Positions 1-16,029 of a stretch of DNA of 64,000 nt are shown here, piece by piece. This stretch comes from Leifsonia shinshuensis (lineage in GTDB: Bacteria; Actinomycetota; Actinomycetes; Actinomycetales; Microbacteriaceae). The notes under the pieces were generated by a model. The model did not search any database, had not been told where the DNA came from, and saw only the letters and a program-made list of their open reading frames with translations. Where the stretch lies: the NCBI RefSeq assembly GCF_014217625.1, contig NZ_CP043641.1:372001-436000 (forward strand), read 5' to 3'. A program made the position numbers and the translations under genes. Position 1 is the first letter of the stretch. The number at the start of each line of letters is the position of its first letter.

Positions 1-1937
1 TGGACGAGTCGTTGCTGACGGGGGAGTCCGACCCGGTGTTCAAGGACGAGGGCGCTCAGTTGCTCTCCGGCTCGCATGTCGCCACCGGCACCGGCTATGC
101 GATCGTCACGGCCGTGGGCGCCGACTCCTATGCCAGCAAGCTGACCAGCGAGATCCGCCGGCACTCGCTCGTGCACTCCGAGCTGCGCGACGCGACCAAC
201 CGCATCCTGGTCTACCTGTCCTGGATCCTCGGGCCGATCATCCTGGTGACGATCATCGGCCGGGTGCTCGCGTACGGCGGGTTCAACGAGCTCTTCACTG
301 ACACGCGCTGGCGGCGCGCACTGCTCGACGCGGTCGCTGCCGTCGTCGGGATGATCCCTGAGGGGCTGGTGCTGCTGACCAGCCTCGCCTTCGGCGTCGC
401 CGCCATCCAGCTCGCCGCGCGCAAGGTGCTCGTGCAGGAGCTCGCGGCGGTGGAGGTGCTCGCGCGCGTCGACGTGCTCTGCCTCGACAAGACGGGGACG
501 CTCACCAGCGGCGAGCTGGTGCTGGAGGGCACGGAGCCGATCGGGGAGGTCCCGGCCGAGCTGGCGGAGATCGCCCTCGCGGCGTTCGGCGCGGACGACA
601 CGGGGAACGCGACCTCCGGCATCCTCTCGACCGGGTTCCGGAGCGACCGGTTCCGGGTCGAGCGGCGCATCCCGTTCAGCTCGGCCACCAAGTTCAGCGG
701 GCTGGTCATGCGTGTGGACGGCGAGGAGACCGCCTGGGTGCTCGGCGCCCCCGAGCGCGTGCTCGCCGGTCACGAGGAGGCGCTCCGGCGCGCGACGGCG
801 ATCGCGTCGACCGGGCGCAGGACGCTCGCCCTCGCGCGGGCGATCGACCCGCTCCCGCACGGCACGCACGTCCCGCTCGGCGACGTGCGGGTGGAGCCCG
901 CCCTGCTGGTCGTGCTCGGCGAGACCCTGCGACCGGAGGCGCCGGAGACGCTCGGTTACTTCGGCGAGCAGGCCGTGCGCGTGGTCGTGATGTCCGGCGA
1001 CAACCCGGTGACGGTGGAGGCCGTCGCACGCGCGCTGAACATGGAGGGGGAGGCGGTCGACGCGTCCACGCTGCATACCGACGAGGAGCTGGCCGCGGCG
1101 CTGGAGCGCTCCAGCATCTTCGGCCGGGTCAGCCCGGAGCAGAAGCGGACGGCCGTCGGCCTTCTGCAGCAGCAGGGCCGCACGGTCGCGATGACCGGCG
1201 ACGGTGTCAACGACGCGATGGCGATCAAGGACGCCAACCTCGGCATCGCGATGGGGACGGCGACGGCGGCGACCAAGGCCGTCTCCCGGCTGGTGCTGCT
1301 CGACAACCGGTTCGACCGGCTGCCGGACGTGCTCGCCTCCGGCCGGCGGGTCATCGCCAACGTGGAGCGCGTCTCCAACATCTTCCTGGCGAAGACGGTC
1401 TACGGCATCCTGCTCGCGCTGTTCAGCGCCGTGGTGCTCTGGCCGTTCCCGTTCCTGCCGCGGCAGCTCACGCTGGTCTCCACGCTCGCCATCGGCATCC
1501 CCTCCTTCTTCCTGGCGCTGGCGCCGAACAAGCGCATCTACACGCCGGGCGTGCTCTCGCGCATCCTGCGGTACTCGATCCCGACCGGTGTCATCGCGGG
1601 GCTCACGGCGGTCGTGGCATACGCGCCGCTGCACAAGTCCATCCCGCTGCACGAGGCGCGCAGCGTGACCACCCTCGCGCTGTTCTGCGTGTCGCTGTGG
1701 ATCCTGTGCGTGCTCACCCGGCCGCTCACGACCTGGCGGTGGTTCCTGCTCGGCGGGGTGGCGGCGGCCTTCGTGCTGGTGTGCGTCATCCCGGGCACCG
1801 CGAGCTTCTTCGAAATGCACCTCTCCCTCGACACGGCGCTGCTCTGGGGGATCGCGGTAGGCGCCGTGGGATCGGCCGGCATCGAGCTGTTCTACCGGTT
1901 CGCCCGGCGGCGCGGCCTGGTGTTCGACCGGGTCTGA
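1..1937 (+). CDS. P-type cation-transporting ATPase, CtpE-like (5' end outside window)
   Basis: ATP-driven cation pump of the inner membrane. The frame is open from base 3 with no start codon, so the N-terminus lies upstream; about 644 residues are visible. It opens in the actuator domain with the TGES motif, then two membrane spans with the PEGL motif in the ion-binding helix, the phosphorylation motif DKTGT (Asp codon at 486-488), the P-domain hinge GDGVND near base 1198, and a C-terminal block of hydrophobic helices from about base 1370. The IPEGL helix and the sequence around DKTGT most resemble mycobacterial CtpE, a calcium-uptake ATPase; the substrate is inferred, not shown. No metal-binding CxxC domain is visible, which argues against the copper P1B class, although the missing N-terminus could carry one. 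No terminator is seen before acnA. Confidence 0.85.
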   Translation, partial: DESLLTGESDPVFKDEGAQLLSGSHVATGTGYAIVTAVGADSYASKLTSEIRRHSLVHSELRDATNRILVYLSWILGPIILVTIIGRVLAYGGFNELFTDTRWRRALLDAVAAVVGMIPEGLVLLTSLAFGVAAIQLAARKVLVQELAAVEVLARVDVLCLDKTGTLTSGELVLEGTEPIGEVPAELAEIALAAFGADDTGNATSGILSTGFRSDRFRVERRIPFSSATKFSGLVMRVDGEETAWVLGAPERVLAGHEEALRRATAIASTGRRTLALARAIDPLPHGTHVPLGDVRVEPALLVVLGETLRPEAPETLGYFGEQAVRVVVMSGDNPVTVEAVARALNMEGEAVDASTLHTDEELAAALERSSIFGRVSPEQKRTAVGLLQQQGRTVAMTGDGVNDAMAIKDANLGIAMGTATAATKAVSRLVLLDNRFDRLPDVLASGRRVIANVERVSNIFLAKTVYGILLALFSAVVLWPFPFLPRQLTLVSTLAIGIPSFFLALAPNKRIYTPGVLSRILRYSIPTGVIAGLTAVVAYAPLHKSIPLHEARSVTTLALFCVSLWILCVLTRPLTTWRWFLLGGVAAAFVLVCVIPGTASFFEMHLSLDTALLWGIAVGAVGSAGIELFYRFARRRGLVFDRV

Positions 1938-1950
1938 ACGTGCTAGATTT

Positions 1951-1968
1951 TATCTCGACGTCAAGATA
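1951..1968. promoter_or_regulatory. 18-bp near-perfect inverted repeat in the acnA leader region
   Basis: TATCTCGACGTCAAGATA reads as its own reverse complement except for one C/A pair. It lies 14 bp after the ATPase stop and about 110 bp before the chosen acnA start, in a short AT-richer stretch. Position and symmetry suggest an operator for a dimeric regulator of aconitase. The regulator is not identified, and the site does not look like the AcnR box known from corynebacteria. Confidence 0.5.
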
Positions 1969-2077
1969 CTTTCCCGAGACGATGACTTAGGGTTACCTTG
2001 CTGGAACGGGACGTCGAAGCATGACGAAGATGGACACGGCGCGCGGGATCTCGCCTGCCGACGAAGGAGAAGGCACA

Positions 2078-4888
<2,811 letters not shown>

Positions 4889-4903
4889 CCAGACCGTTGT
4901 CAA

Positions 4904-4939
4904 GGGGAGGCTCGGGATCGTCGGTTCCGAGCCTCCTCC
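4904..4939 (+). terminator. hairpin terminator after acnA
   Basis: Arms 4906-4917 and 4925-4936 pair over 12 bp (GGAGGCTCGGGA with TTCCGAGCCTCC, one G-U) around a 7-nt loop, just after the acnA stop. There is no U-tract, as is usual for actinobacterial terminators. Confidence 0.75.
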
Positions 4940-4953
4940 GATTCACACGGTTC

Positions 4954-4959
4954 TACACT
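4954..4959 (+). promoter_or_regulatory. leaderless -10 box of dxs
   Basis: TACACT followed by 7 nt and then the ATG at 4967. No ribosome-binding site lies between, so dxs is probably translated from a leaderless mRNA. Confidence 0.6.
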
Positions 4960-4966
4960 GAAATCC

Positions 4967-6916
4967 ATGAGCATCCTCGAAACCATCCACGGGCCGCGTG
5001 ATCTCGACCGGCTCACGGAACGGGAGCTCGACCAGCTCGCTGCCGAAGTGCGGGCGTTCCTGGTCGCCAACGTCGCCAAGACGGGCGGCCACCTGGGGCC
5101 GAACCTCGGCGTGGTCGAGACGACGATCGCCATCCACCGCGTGTTCGACTCGCCGCGGGACGCGATCGTCTTCGACACCGGGCACCAGTCGTACGTGCAC
5201 AAGCTGCTCACCGGCCGCCAGGACTTCTCCCGGCTGCGCCAGAAGGGCGGCCTCGCCGGCTACCCGCAGCGCTCCGAGTCCGAGCACGACATCGTCGAGA
5301 GCTCGCACGCGTCGTCGTCGCTGAGCTGGGCGGACGGCATCTCGCGCGCCTTCGAGATGACCGGCCAGAACGACCGGCACGTGGTCGCCGTCGTCGGCGA
5401 CGGCGCCCTGACCGGCGGGATGACGTGGGAGGCGCTCAACAACATCTCCGACGACAACAACCGCCGGCTGATCATCATCGTCAACGACAACGGGCGCTCC
5501 TACGCCCCGACGATCGGCGGGATGGCGCGCTTCCTCAACACGGTGCGCACGCGCCGCGGCTACCGCAACCTCTACCTGACCAGCCGCAAGGCCTTCGACA
5601 AGCTCGGCGCGCCCGGCCAGTCGTTCTACCGCGGCATCCGCGGCGGCCTGCACGGCTTCCTCAGCCGGTTCTCCAACAACGAGTCGCTGTACTCGAACCT
5701 CGACATCAAGTACATCGGGCCGGTGCACGGCCACGACATCGAGGCGATGGAGGAGGCGCTGCGCCAGGCGAAGAACTACGGCGCCCCGGTCATCGTGCAC
5801 GCGATCACGCAGAAGGGCCGCGGCTACGAGCCGGCGCTGCGCGACGCCGCCGACCAGTTCCACGCGGTCGGCCAGATCGACCCGGAGACCGGCGAGGCCC
5901 TCGAGAGCTCCACGGGGCAGAGCTGGACCGATGTGTTCTCCCGCGAGATCGTGAAGCTCGCCGAGAAGAACCCGAAGATCGTCGGCATCACCGCCGCCAT
6001 GCTGCGGCCGACCGGCCTCCACCGGTTCGCCGAGCGGTTCCCCGACCGCGTGCACGACGTCGGCATCGCCGAGCAGCACGCGGCCACGAGCGCTGCCGGG
6101 CTCGCCTACGGCGGCCTCCACCCGGTCGTCGCGATCTACGCGACCTTCATCAACCGGGCCTTCGACCAGGTGCTGATGGACGTCGCGCTGCACAAGGCGG
6201 GCGTCACGTTCGTGCTCGACCGCGCAGGGGTCACCGGTCCGGACGGGCCGAGCCACCACGGGATCTGGGACCTCGCGATCCTGCAGGTCGTCCCGAACAT
6301 CCGGCTCGCGGCTCCCCGCGACGGCTCCCGGTTCCGCGAGGAGCTGGCGGAGGCCGTCGCGGTCGACGACGCGCCCACCGTGCTGCGGTTCCCGAAGGGC
6401 GACGTGCAGGCCGACATCCCGGCCCTGCGGCGGCTGGAGGACGGCGTGGACGTGCTGCGCGAGTCGGACAGCAAGGACGTGCTCCTGGTGACCGTCGGGC
6501 CCATGGCCGACCTCGGGCTGAAGGTCGCCGACCGGCTGGCGGCGCAGGGGATCGGCGCGACCGTCGTGGACCCGCGCTGGGTCGTCCCGGTGCCGCGCAG
6601 CATCCTGAGCCTGGCCGCCGACCACCGCATCGTGGTGACGATCGAGGACGGCATCCGGGTCGGCGGAATCGGCACGCGTGTGCGCCAGGACCTCCGCGAG
6701 GCCGGGATCGACACGGCGGTGGACGAGCTCGGCCTGCCGGACGCGTTCATCGACCACGCCACGCGCAGCCAGATCCTGGACGAGGCGGGGCTCACGCCGC
6801 AGAAGATCGCGCGCGACCTGGTCGCGCAGGTGCTGGGCAGCCGCATCCCGATCGCCCGCCCGCTGCCGGCCGAGGAGCCCACCGAGGACGTCCCCGCCAA
6901 AAAGCGCCGCGCCTGA
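4967..6916 (+). CDS. dxs: 1-deoxy-D-xylulose-5-phosphate synthase
   Basis: First step of the MEP isoprenoid pathway: condenses pyruvate and glyceraldehyde 3-phosphate using thiamine diphosphate. Its 649 residues are typical. Visible landmarks are GHQSYVHKLLTGR near residue 70, the ThDP/Mg motif GDGALTGGMTWEALNN with the downstream NDN, the GPVHGHD loop, and the transketolase pyrimidine domain with GIAEQHA and the DRAGVTGPDGPSHHG segment. The start is set by the leaderless promoter 7 nt upstream. It lies between two hairpins and so is transcribed alone. The C-terminal 25 residues are charged and variable (ending in KKRRA), as in other Microbacteriaceae. Confidence 0.97.
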   Translation: MSILETIHGPRDLDRLTERELDQLAAEVRAFLVANVAKTGGHLGPNLGVVETTIAIHRVFDSPRDAIVFDTGHQSYVHKLLTGRQDFSRLRQKGGLAGYPQRSESEHDIVESSHASSSLSWADGISRAFEMTGQNDRHVVAVVGDGALTGGMTWEALNNISDDNNRRLIIIVNDNGRSYAPTIGGMARFLNTVRTRRGYRNLYLTSRKAFDKLGAPGQSFYRGIRGGLHGFLSRFSNNESLYSNLDIKYIGPVHGHDIEAMEEALRQAKNYGAPVIVHAITQKGRGYEPALRDAADQFHAVGQIDPETGEALESSTGQSWTDVFSREIVKLAEKNPKIVGITAAMLRPTGLHRFAERFPDRVHDVGIAEQHAATSAAGLAYGGLHPVVAIYATFINRAFDQVLMDVALHKAGVTFVLDRAGVTGPDGPSHHGIWDLAILQVVPNIRLAAPRDGSRFREELAEAVAVDDAPTVLRFPKGDVQADIPALRRLEDGVDVLRESDSKDVLLVTVGPMADLGLKVADRLAAQGIGATVVDPRWVVPVPRSILSLAADHRIVVTIEDGIRVGGIGTRVRQDLREAGIDTAVDELGLPDAFIDHATRSQILDEAGLTPQKIARDLVAQVLGSRIPIARPLPAEEPTEDVPAKKRRA

Positions 6917-6942
6917 GCGCGCCGCGTCACCGAGGGGCACGT

Positions 6943-6975
6943 AAACGCCCCTAAAACTGCCGTTTAGGGGCGTTT
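6943..6975. terminator. bidirectional terminator between dxs and the reductase gene
   Basis: Perfect 13-bp arms AAACGCCCCTAAA (6943-6955) and TTTAGGGGCGTTT (6963-6975) around a 7-nt loop, ending in TTTT on the plus strand. The complementary A/T runs suit both convergent genes. Confidence 0.88.
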
Positions 6976-7003
6976 TGGTGCCCTTCGGCGTAGTGGCGCG
7001 CGG

Positions 7004-7537
7004 TCAGGCGAAGCGGTAGACGTGCTCGACGGCGCCGGAGGGGAACGTCTTGGAGCTGGAGAGCACGAGCGGACGACTCGCCTCGGCGACCGGGAGCAGC
7101 GGCTTGCCCGAGCCGACGAGCACCGGCACGTAGGTGATGTGCAGCTCGTCGATCAGCCCGCGGTCGGCGAACTGGGCCGCGAGCGCGCCGCCGCCGACCA
7201 TCCACACGTCGCGGTCGTCGGCCGCATCCCGGAGTTCGGCGTCGAGCTGGCCGATGTCGCCGGAGAAGAAGGTGACGACCGCGCCCTCCGGGACCGGCAG
7301 CGTACGGTGCGTGACCACCCACGTCGGGATGTCCTGGTACGGCCACGGCCCCTGCTCGCCGAGCACGAACTCGTAGGTCGTCGCGCCCATCACCAGGGCG
7401 CCGATGCCGGAGATGAACTGCTGGTAGTGCTCGTCGAACTCCTCGAAGCCGAACTGCATCAGCCACTCGATGCGGTCGTGCACATCGGCGATGAAGCCGT
7501 CGATGGAGGAAGCGACGTAGTACTTCGTGAGGGCCAT
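7004..7537 (-). CDS. dihydrofolate reductase family protein (RibD C-terminal domain)
   Basis: 177-residue NADPH-dependent reductase of the RibD-C/YyaP branch of the DHFR fold; substrate unknown. The N-terminal strand and Gly-rich turn ([13 protein letters not shown]), the [17 protein letters not shown] segment and the cofactor-binding stretch [14 protein letters not shown], followed by [20 protein letters not shown], match the family along its whole length. It is monocistronic and convergent with dxs. The start is supported by a TACGGT -10 box 6 nt upstream. It is unlikely to be the housekeeping FolA, which has a different active-site layout. Confidence 0.85.
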   Translation of the reverse strand: MALTKYYVASSIDGFIADVHDRIEWLMQFGFEEFDEHYQQFISGIGALVMGATTYEFVLGEQGPWPYQDIPTWVVTHRTLPVPEGAVVTFFSGDIGQLDAELRDAADDRDVWMVGGGALAAQFADRGLIDELHITYVPVLVGSGKPLLPVAEASRPLVLSSSKTFPSGAVEHVYRFA

Positions 7538-7543
7538 GCGGCG

Positions 7544-7549
7544 ACCGTA
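7544..7549 (-). promoter_or_regulatory. leaderless -10 box of the DHFR-like gene
   Basis: On the minus strand TACGGT ends 6 nt before the ATG at 7537, with no ribosome-binding site between. Confidence 0.55.
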
Positions 7550-7571
7550 CCAGCCGCCGGGGACACGGGGA

Positions 7572-7577
7572 TATCGT
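7572..7577 (+). promoter_or_regulatory. leaderless -10 box of the aldo/keto reductase gene
   Basis: TATCGT, then 7 nt, then the ATG at 7585. Only 22 bp separate it from the divergent leaderless box at 7544-7549. Confidence 0.55.
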
Positions 7578-7584
7578 GGGCTTC

Positions 7585-8571
<987 letters not shown>

Positions 8572-8580
8572 CGGACCGCC

Positions 8581-11571
<2,991 letters not shown>

Positions 11572-11585
11572 TTAGCATCGACCGT

Positions 11586-11604
11586 AGTCGAAAATGGTTC
11601 GACT
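11586..11604. promoter_or_regulatory. operator between lacZ and tetR
   Basis: AGTCGAA and TTCGACT are perfect 7-bp arms separated by 5 bp. The site lies 50 bp before the lacZ start and 37 bp before the tetR start, where a TetR dimer could control both promoters. Confidence 0.65.
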
Positions 11605-11641
11605 GACCTAATTTGATGGACTGGCCTATTTGGAGGCGCGT

Positions 11642-12262
11642 GTGGGCGGAACCGACGATGGGACCGGCGATCCAGCGCGACGGCGGGGACCGTACGCCAA
11701 GTCCGCGGAGCGGCGGCAGCAGATCGTCGACGAGGCGTACCGCGTGTTCGCCACCCGCGGCTACCACGGCAGCTCGCTGCGCGAGATCGCGGCGGCGGCG
11801 GGCATCGGGCTGAGCACCCTCCAGCACCACTTCGGCGGCAAGGAGGACCTGTTGCTGGCCGTGCTCGCGCGCCGCGACGAGTGGAATCGGCGGGGCGACG
11901 ACCTGCCGTTCCCCGATGCCATCGTCGCCCAGGCGCGGCGCAACGAGGGCATCCCCGGTCTCATCGCCCTGTACTCCGTACTCGCCGCCGAGGCCACCGG
12001 TCCCGACCATCCGGGCCACGAGTACTTCCTCCGCCGGTACGCGGGCATGCAGGAGTCCTACGAGCGCGAGTTCGCCGCGCTCGCCGCAGATGGCCGGCTC
12101 CGCGACGGTGTGGAACCGGCGCTCGCCGCCGCGACGGTTGTGGCGCTGTGGGAGGGCATCCAATTGCAGTGGCTCTACACGCCCGAGCGGGTGGACGCGG
12201 CCGCGGCGCTGCGCGGCTACCTCGATCTGGTGCTGGTCGGCGAGGCGCCCGGCGAGCGGTAG
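11642..12262 (+). CDS. TetR family transcriptional regulator
   Basis: 206-residue DNA-binding repressor. The N-terminal TetR helix-turn-helix runs from about residue 20 to 65 (RRQQIVDEAYRVF, GYHGSSLREIAAAAGIG, LQHHFGGKEDLL). The C-terminal half is a helical ligand domain with no recognised ligand signature. GTG 11642 is preceded by GGAGG with a 5-nt spacer; the TTG 4 codons earlier overlaps that ribosome site. Its divergence from lacZ and the palindrome between them make it the likely regulator of beta-galactosidase, with a galactoside-derived ligand possible. It ends 9 bp before the FGE gene, which has its own leaderless promoter in the tetR end. Confidence 0.9.
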   Translation: MGGTDDGTGDPARRRGPYAKSAERRQQIVDEAYRVFATRGYHGSSLREIAAAAGIGLSTLQHHFGGKEDLLLAVLARRDEWNRRGDDLPFPDAIVAQARRNEGIPGLIALYSVLAAEATGPDHPGHEYFLRRYAGMQESYEREFAALAADGRLRDGVEPALAAATVVALWEGIQLQWLYTPERVDAAAALRGYLDLVLVGEAPGER

Positions 12263-12265
12263 CGT
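12260..12265 (+). promoter_or_regulatory. leaderless -10 box of the FGE gene
   Basis: TAGCGT overlaps the last codons of tetR and lies 6 nt before the GTG at 12272. Confidence 0.5.
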
Positions 12266-12271
12266 TGCCGT

Positions 12272-13177
12272 GTGGACGACATGGTGCGCATCGACGGCGG
12301 GACCTTCCGGATGGGGAGCGACGACTTCTATCCCGACGAGCAGCCCGTCCATGAACGCACCGTGGCCGGCTACCTCATCGACCGCTACGCGGTCACCAAC
12401 GCGGACTTCGCCCGGTTCGTGGATGCGACCGGCTACGTGACGGTGGCCGAGCGGCCGATGGACCCGGCCGACTATCCGGGCGTCGCGCCGGAGGACCTGG
12501 TGCCGGGTGCGATGGTGTTCACCGCGACCGACGGTCCGGTGGACCTGCGGGACTGGCGGCAGTGGTGGCGGTGGGAGCCGGGCGCCTACTGGCGGCACCC
12601 GGAGGGCCTGGACTCCAGCATCGCGGACCGGATGGACCACCCGGTCGTGCAGGTCGCGTTCGAGGACGCGTCCGCCTACGCGGCCTGGGCGGGCAAGCGG
12701 CTCCCGACGGAGGCCGAGCACGAGTTCGCGGCGCGCGGCGGCGTCGACGGAGCGCGCTTCGCCTGGGGCGAGGAGGCCTACCCGGGCGGCGAGGCGCAGG
12801 CGAACTCCTGGCTCGGGAGGTTCCCGTACGACAACCGCGGGCGGTTCGGTGCGACCACGGCGCCGGTCGGCTCATATCCGGCGAACGGCTACGGCCTCTA
12901 CGACATCATCGGCAACACCTGGGAGTGGACGAGCGACTACTACGCACCCCGCCACGTCGTGCCCGGCCAGGAGGCCGTGGACGCCGGGGCGCGCGTCAAC
13001 CTGCTCGCGTCGGCGAGCTCCGAGCCGGGATCGCGCATCCCGCGGCGCGTGCTGAAGGGCGGCTCCTACCTGTGCTCGCCGGACTACTGCCTGCGCTTCC
13101 GCCCCGCGGCGCGCTCGCCGCAGGCGGACGACACCGCGACCACCCACATCGGATTCCGCTGCGCCGCCGACGTCTGA
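12272..13177 (+). CDS. formylglycine-generating enzyme (sulfatase maturation oxidase)
   Basis: Copper-dependent oxidase that converts the Cys of CxPxR in a sulfatase to formylglycine, using O2. The 301 residues cover the FGE-sulfatase (SUMF1) domain: IDGGTFRMGSDDFYPDEQP at the N-terminus, HPVVQVAFEDASAYAAWAG, KRLPTEAEHEFAARGG, GLYDIIGNTWEWTSDYY, and the C-terminal GGSYLCSPDYCLRFR. The two cysteines C268 and C273 have the same spacing as the catalytic pair of Streptomyces coelicolor FGE, which separates true FGE from the many cysteine-free SUMF1-fold proteins. There is no signal peptide; it acts in the cytosol. No sulfatase is adjacent, but two CxPxR sulfatases lie at 38.3-41.2 kb and are the obvious clients. 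Confidence 0.92.
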   Translation: MDDMVRIDGGTFRMGSDDFYPDEQPVHERTVAGYLIDRYAVTNADFARFVDATGYVTVAERPMDPADYPGVAPEDLVPGAMVFTATDGPVDLRDWRQWWRWEPGAYWRHPEGLDSSIADRMDHPVVQVAFEDASAYAAWAGKRLPTEAEHEFAARGGVDGARFAWGEEAYPGGEAQANSWLGRFPYDNRGRFGATTAPVGSYPANGYGLYDIIGNTWEWTSDYYAPRHVVPGQEAVDAGARVNLLASASSEPGSRIPRRVLKGGSYLCSPDYCLRFRPAARSPQADDTATTHIGFRCAADV

Positions 13178-13201
13178 CCGGCGACGGCGCGGCGGGAGCC
13201 G

Positions 13202-14443
13202 CTAGAAGTCGACCGGGTCGCGCAGCAGCGGGCAGGTCATGCAGTGCCCGCCGCCGCGGCCGCGGCCGAGCTCGGCTCCGACGATCGGGATGACCTCGAC
13301 ACCCGCCCGGCGGAGGGCCTCGTTGGTGGCCGTGTTGCGGTCGTAGGCGTAGACGACTCCTGGGCGCAGCGCGACGGCGTTGTTGCCGCTGTCCCACTGC
13401 TGGCGCTCGGTCTCGTAGTTGTCGCCCGCGGTCTCGATCACGCGCAGGCGGGGGAGATTCAGCGCGCCGGCGACCACGTCCACGAACGCGCGGCCGCCCT
13501 CGTCGGTCACGTCGACGGAGCCGCCGCTGCCCGGGCGGAGCGTGAAGGTGTGCACGCGGTCCATGATCGCCGGGTACAGCGTCACGAGGTCGCGGTCGGC
13601 GAACGTGAACACGGTGTCGAGGTGCATGGCCGAGCGGAGCTTGGGCATCCCGGCCACGATGACCTGCTCGGCCGCGCCGGCTTCGAAGAGTGCCGCGGCG
13701 GTCTGGGTGATCGCCTGCCGCGAGCTGCGCTCGCTCATGCCGATGAGCACCGCGCCGTTGCCGACCGGCATGACGTCGCCGCCCTCCAGAGTCGCCTGAC
13801 CCCAGTCCTGCTCGGGGTCGCCCCACCACACCCGGGCGCCCGCGAACGCCGGGTGGAACAGGTAGATCGCCTTCATGAGCAGGGTCTCGTCGTGGCGGGC
13901 CGGCCAGTAGAGCGGGTTGAGGGTGACGCCGCCGTAGATCCAGGACGTGGTGTCGCGCGTGTAGAGCGTGTTCGGCAGCGGCGGCATCAGGTACTCGCGG
14001 ACGCCCGTCGACTCGCGCGCCAGCGCGATGTAGCCGGTGCGGTAGTCCTCGGGCAGGTCCGCGGTGGAGAGGCCGCCGATCAGGAACTCCGCCAGCCTCT
14101 CGGCGGGCAGCGACTCCAGGAACGCCCTGGTGCCCTCCACCAGCCCGAGGCCGACCTCGTTCGGGACCACCTTGCGGTCGAGCAGCCAGGCTCGCGCCGC
14201 GGGCTGCGCGACGGTCTCGGCGAGCACGGCGTGCAGCTCGAGCACCTCGACGTCGTTGGCGCGGAGGTCGGCGACGAACGCGGCGTGGTCGCGCTTGGCG
14301 TTCTCGACCCACATCACGTCGTCGAACAGGAGGTCGTCGGCGTTCGTCGGCGTGAGCCGGTGGTGCGCGAGCCCGGGCGAAGCGACGAGCACGCGCCGGA
14401 GCTGCCCGACCTCCGAGTGGACGCCGAAGTCGATGTCGGTCAC
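13202..14443 (-). CDS. arcA: arginine deiminase
   Basis: Converts L-arginine to citrulline and ammonia, the first step of the ADI pathway. The 413 residues have the complete guanidino-modifying fold: [14 protein letters not shown] near the N-terminus, the substrate loop [14 protein letters not shown], the catalytic EGGD segment and [12 protein letters not shown], and near the C-terminus the nucleophile C401 in GGGHCMTCP. It lies 58 bp downstream of the antiporter gene on the same strand, so the order of transcription is arcD then arcA. The next gene in that direction is the oppositely oriented FGE, so ornithine carbamoyltransferase (arcB) and carbamate kinase (arcC) are not in this operon. 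Confidence 0.97.
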   Translation of the reverse strand: MTDIDFGVHSEVGQLRRVLVASPGLAHHRLTPTNADDLLFDDVMWVENAKRDHAAFVADLRANDVEVLELHAVLAETVAQPAARAWLLDRKVVPNEVGLGLVEGTRAFLESLPAERLAEFLIGGLSTADLPEDYRTGYIALARESTGVREYLMPPLPNTLYTRDTTSWIYGGVTLNPLYWPARHDETLLMKAIYLFHPAFAGARVWWGDPEQDWGQATLEGGDVMPVGNGAVLIGMSERSSRQAITQTAAALFEAGAAEQVIVAGMPKLRSAMHLDTVFTFADRDLVTLYPAIMDRVHTFTLRPGSGGSVDVTDEGGRAFVDVVAGALNLPRLRVIETAGDNYETERQQWDSGNNAVALRPGVVYAYDRNTATNEALRRAGVEVIPIVGAELGRGRGGGHCMTCPLLRDPVDF

Positions 14444-14501
14444 AGTGTTCCCCTTACGTGTCGTGCGTGGTGGTTGTCCGGAGCGAAGTGTTCTGGTGCC
14501 G

Positions 14502-15953
14502 TCACAGCGTGATCCAGCCGACCGAGAGGGCGACGATGCCGGCGATCGCGCCGAGCACCGAGACGGCGAGGATGATGAGCTCGCGGCCGCTGAAGAGCTT
14601 CCTGCCCTGCTCGCGCCGGACCATGACGAACAGGATGGTCGCCGGCGCGTAGACGATGAACGAGAGCAGCACGAAGGTGAGGCCCGCCGCGAACAGCAGG
14701 AAGGCCGTGTAGATCGTCGCGAGGATCGTCACGACCAGATCCCGGCCCCAGCCGCGCGGCTCCTGCACGTAGGTCTCCCGCGTGGTCACGAGTTTCAGCG
14801 CGTACAGGGCGGCGAGGAAGAACGGGATGAGCGTGAGCGCGCTGGTCAGGTCGAGCGCCAGGTTCAGCGCGTCGTTGGCGAAGTAGATGATGACCAGGAC
14901 CGCCTGCACGAACACGGCGGTGAGCAGCAGGGCGGCGGTGGGGACGTCCTGGCTGTTGGAGCGGCCGAGGAAGCGCGGCATGTCGTGGTCCTTGGCGGCG
15001 ACGAACAGCACCTCGGCCGCCATCAGCGACCAGGCGAGGTAGGCGCCGAGCACGGACACGATGAGGCCGATGCTGACGAACCAGGCGCCCCACGGTCCGA
15101 CCGCGGCCTCCAGCACGCCCGCCATCGACGGCTGCCGGAGCTTCGCGATCTCGCCCATGGGCAGCACACCGTAGGAGACGATCGTGACCGACGCGAACAC
15201 CGCGAACACGCTGACGAAGCCGAGGATGGTGGCGCGGCCCACGTCCTGGCGGCGCTTCGCGTGCCGGGAGTAGGTGCTCGCGCCCTCCACGCCGAGGAAG
15301 ACGAACACGGTGACCAGCATGGTGTTGCGGACCTGGTTGAACAGCGAGCCCGCGTAGTCGGCGCCGCCCCAGTTGGCGGCGAACACGTCGGGCTTGAGCA
15401 CGAACAGCGCCAGCAGGATGAACACGATGATCGGCACGATCTTCGCGACCGTGACAATGCGGTTGATCGCCGCGGCCTCTTTGATGCCGCGGCGGATGAG
15501 GAAGAAGAACCCCCAGAGCGCGGCCGAGGAGATCGCGATCGCGAGGATGGTGTCGCCGTCGCCGAACGCCGGGACGACGGCGCCGATCGTCGACATGATG
15601 AAGACCCAGTAGAAGACCAGGCCCACCGAGGCGCTGGCCCAGTAGCCGAACGCGGAGAAGAAGCCGAGGTACTCGCCGAAGCCGGCCTTGGCGTACGCGT
15701 AGACGCCGGCGTCGAGTTTGGGCTTGCGGTTGGCCAGCAGCTGGAAGACGAAGGCGAGCATGAGCATGCCGACGCCGGCGATCGTCCACGCGATGAGCGC
15801 GCCGGCGACGCCGGTCTCCTGCGCGAATCGGCGGGGGAGCGAGAAGACCCCGGCGCCGACCATGCTGCCGACGACCATGCCGGTCATCGTGAGCATCGAG
15901 AGCTTCGCCGGCGTGGACAGCCCGGTCTGCGCAGTTTGCTTCTGATCCGTCAC
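14502..15953 (-). CDS. arcD: arginine/ornithine antiporter, APC superfamily
   Basis: Membrane antiporter of the basic amino acid/polyamine antiporter family, exchanging arginine for ornithine (or citrulline, if no arcB exists). Its 483 residues form about 12 to 13 membrane spans. The APC signature [20 protein letters not shown] lies in the first helix and [22 protein letters not shown] in the middle, both typical of ArcD. The start is GTG 15953 behind a GGGG-containing ribosome site. It heads a two-gene arcDA operon. Upstream, at 15960-16020, is an AT-richer stretch with a TATAT core that may hold the promoter. Confidence 0.93.
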   Translation of the reverse strand: MTDQKQTAQTGLSTPAKLSMLTMTGMVVGSMVGAGVFSLPRRFAQETGVAGALIAWTIAGVGMLMLAFVFQLLANRKPKLDAGVYAYAKAGFGEYLGFFSAFGYWASASVGLVFYWVFIMSTIGAVVPAFGDGDTILAIAISSAALWGFFFLIRRGIKEAAAINRIVTVAKIVPIIVFILLALFVLKPDVFAANWGGADYAGSLFNQVRNTMLVTVFVFLGVEGASTYSRHAKRRQDVGRATILGFVSVFAVFASVTIVSYGVLPMGEIAKLRQPSMAGVLEAAVGPWGAWFVSIGLIVSVLGAYLAWSLMAAEVLFVAAKDHDMPRFLGRSNSQDVPTAALLLTAVFVQAVLVIIYFANDALNLALDLTSALTLIPFFLAALYALKLVTTRETYVQEPRGWGRDLVVTILATIYTAFLLFAAGLTFVLLSFIVYAPATILFVMVRREQGRKLFSGRELIILAVSVLGAIAGIVALSVGWITL

Positions 15954-16029
15954 GCCAGCCCCCGACCTCGCACACCAGTGAGATATATGAACGCTAACGA
16001 GGCTCTTTCGCCGCGGTCAAGACCCGTCG

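Noticed and set aside
4943..6940. A 665-residue open frame antisense to dxs
   Set aside because: It has the same GC-bias shadow character and no recognisable domain, while dxs is complete on the plus strand.
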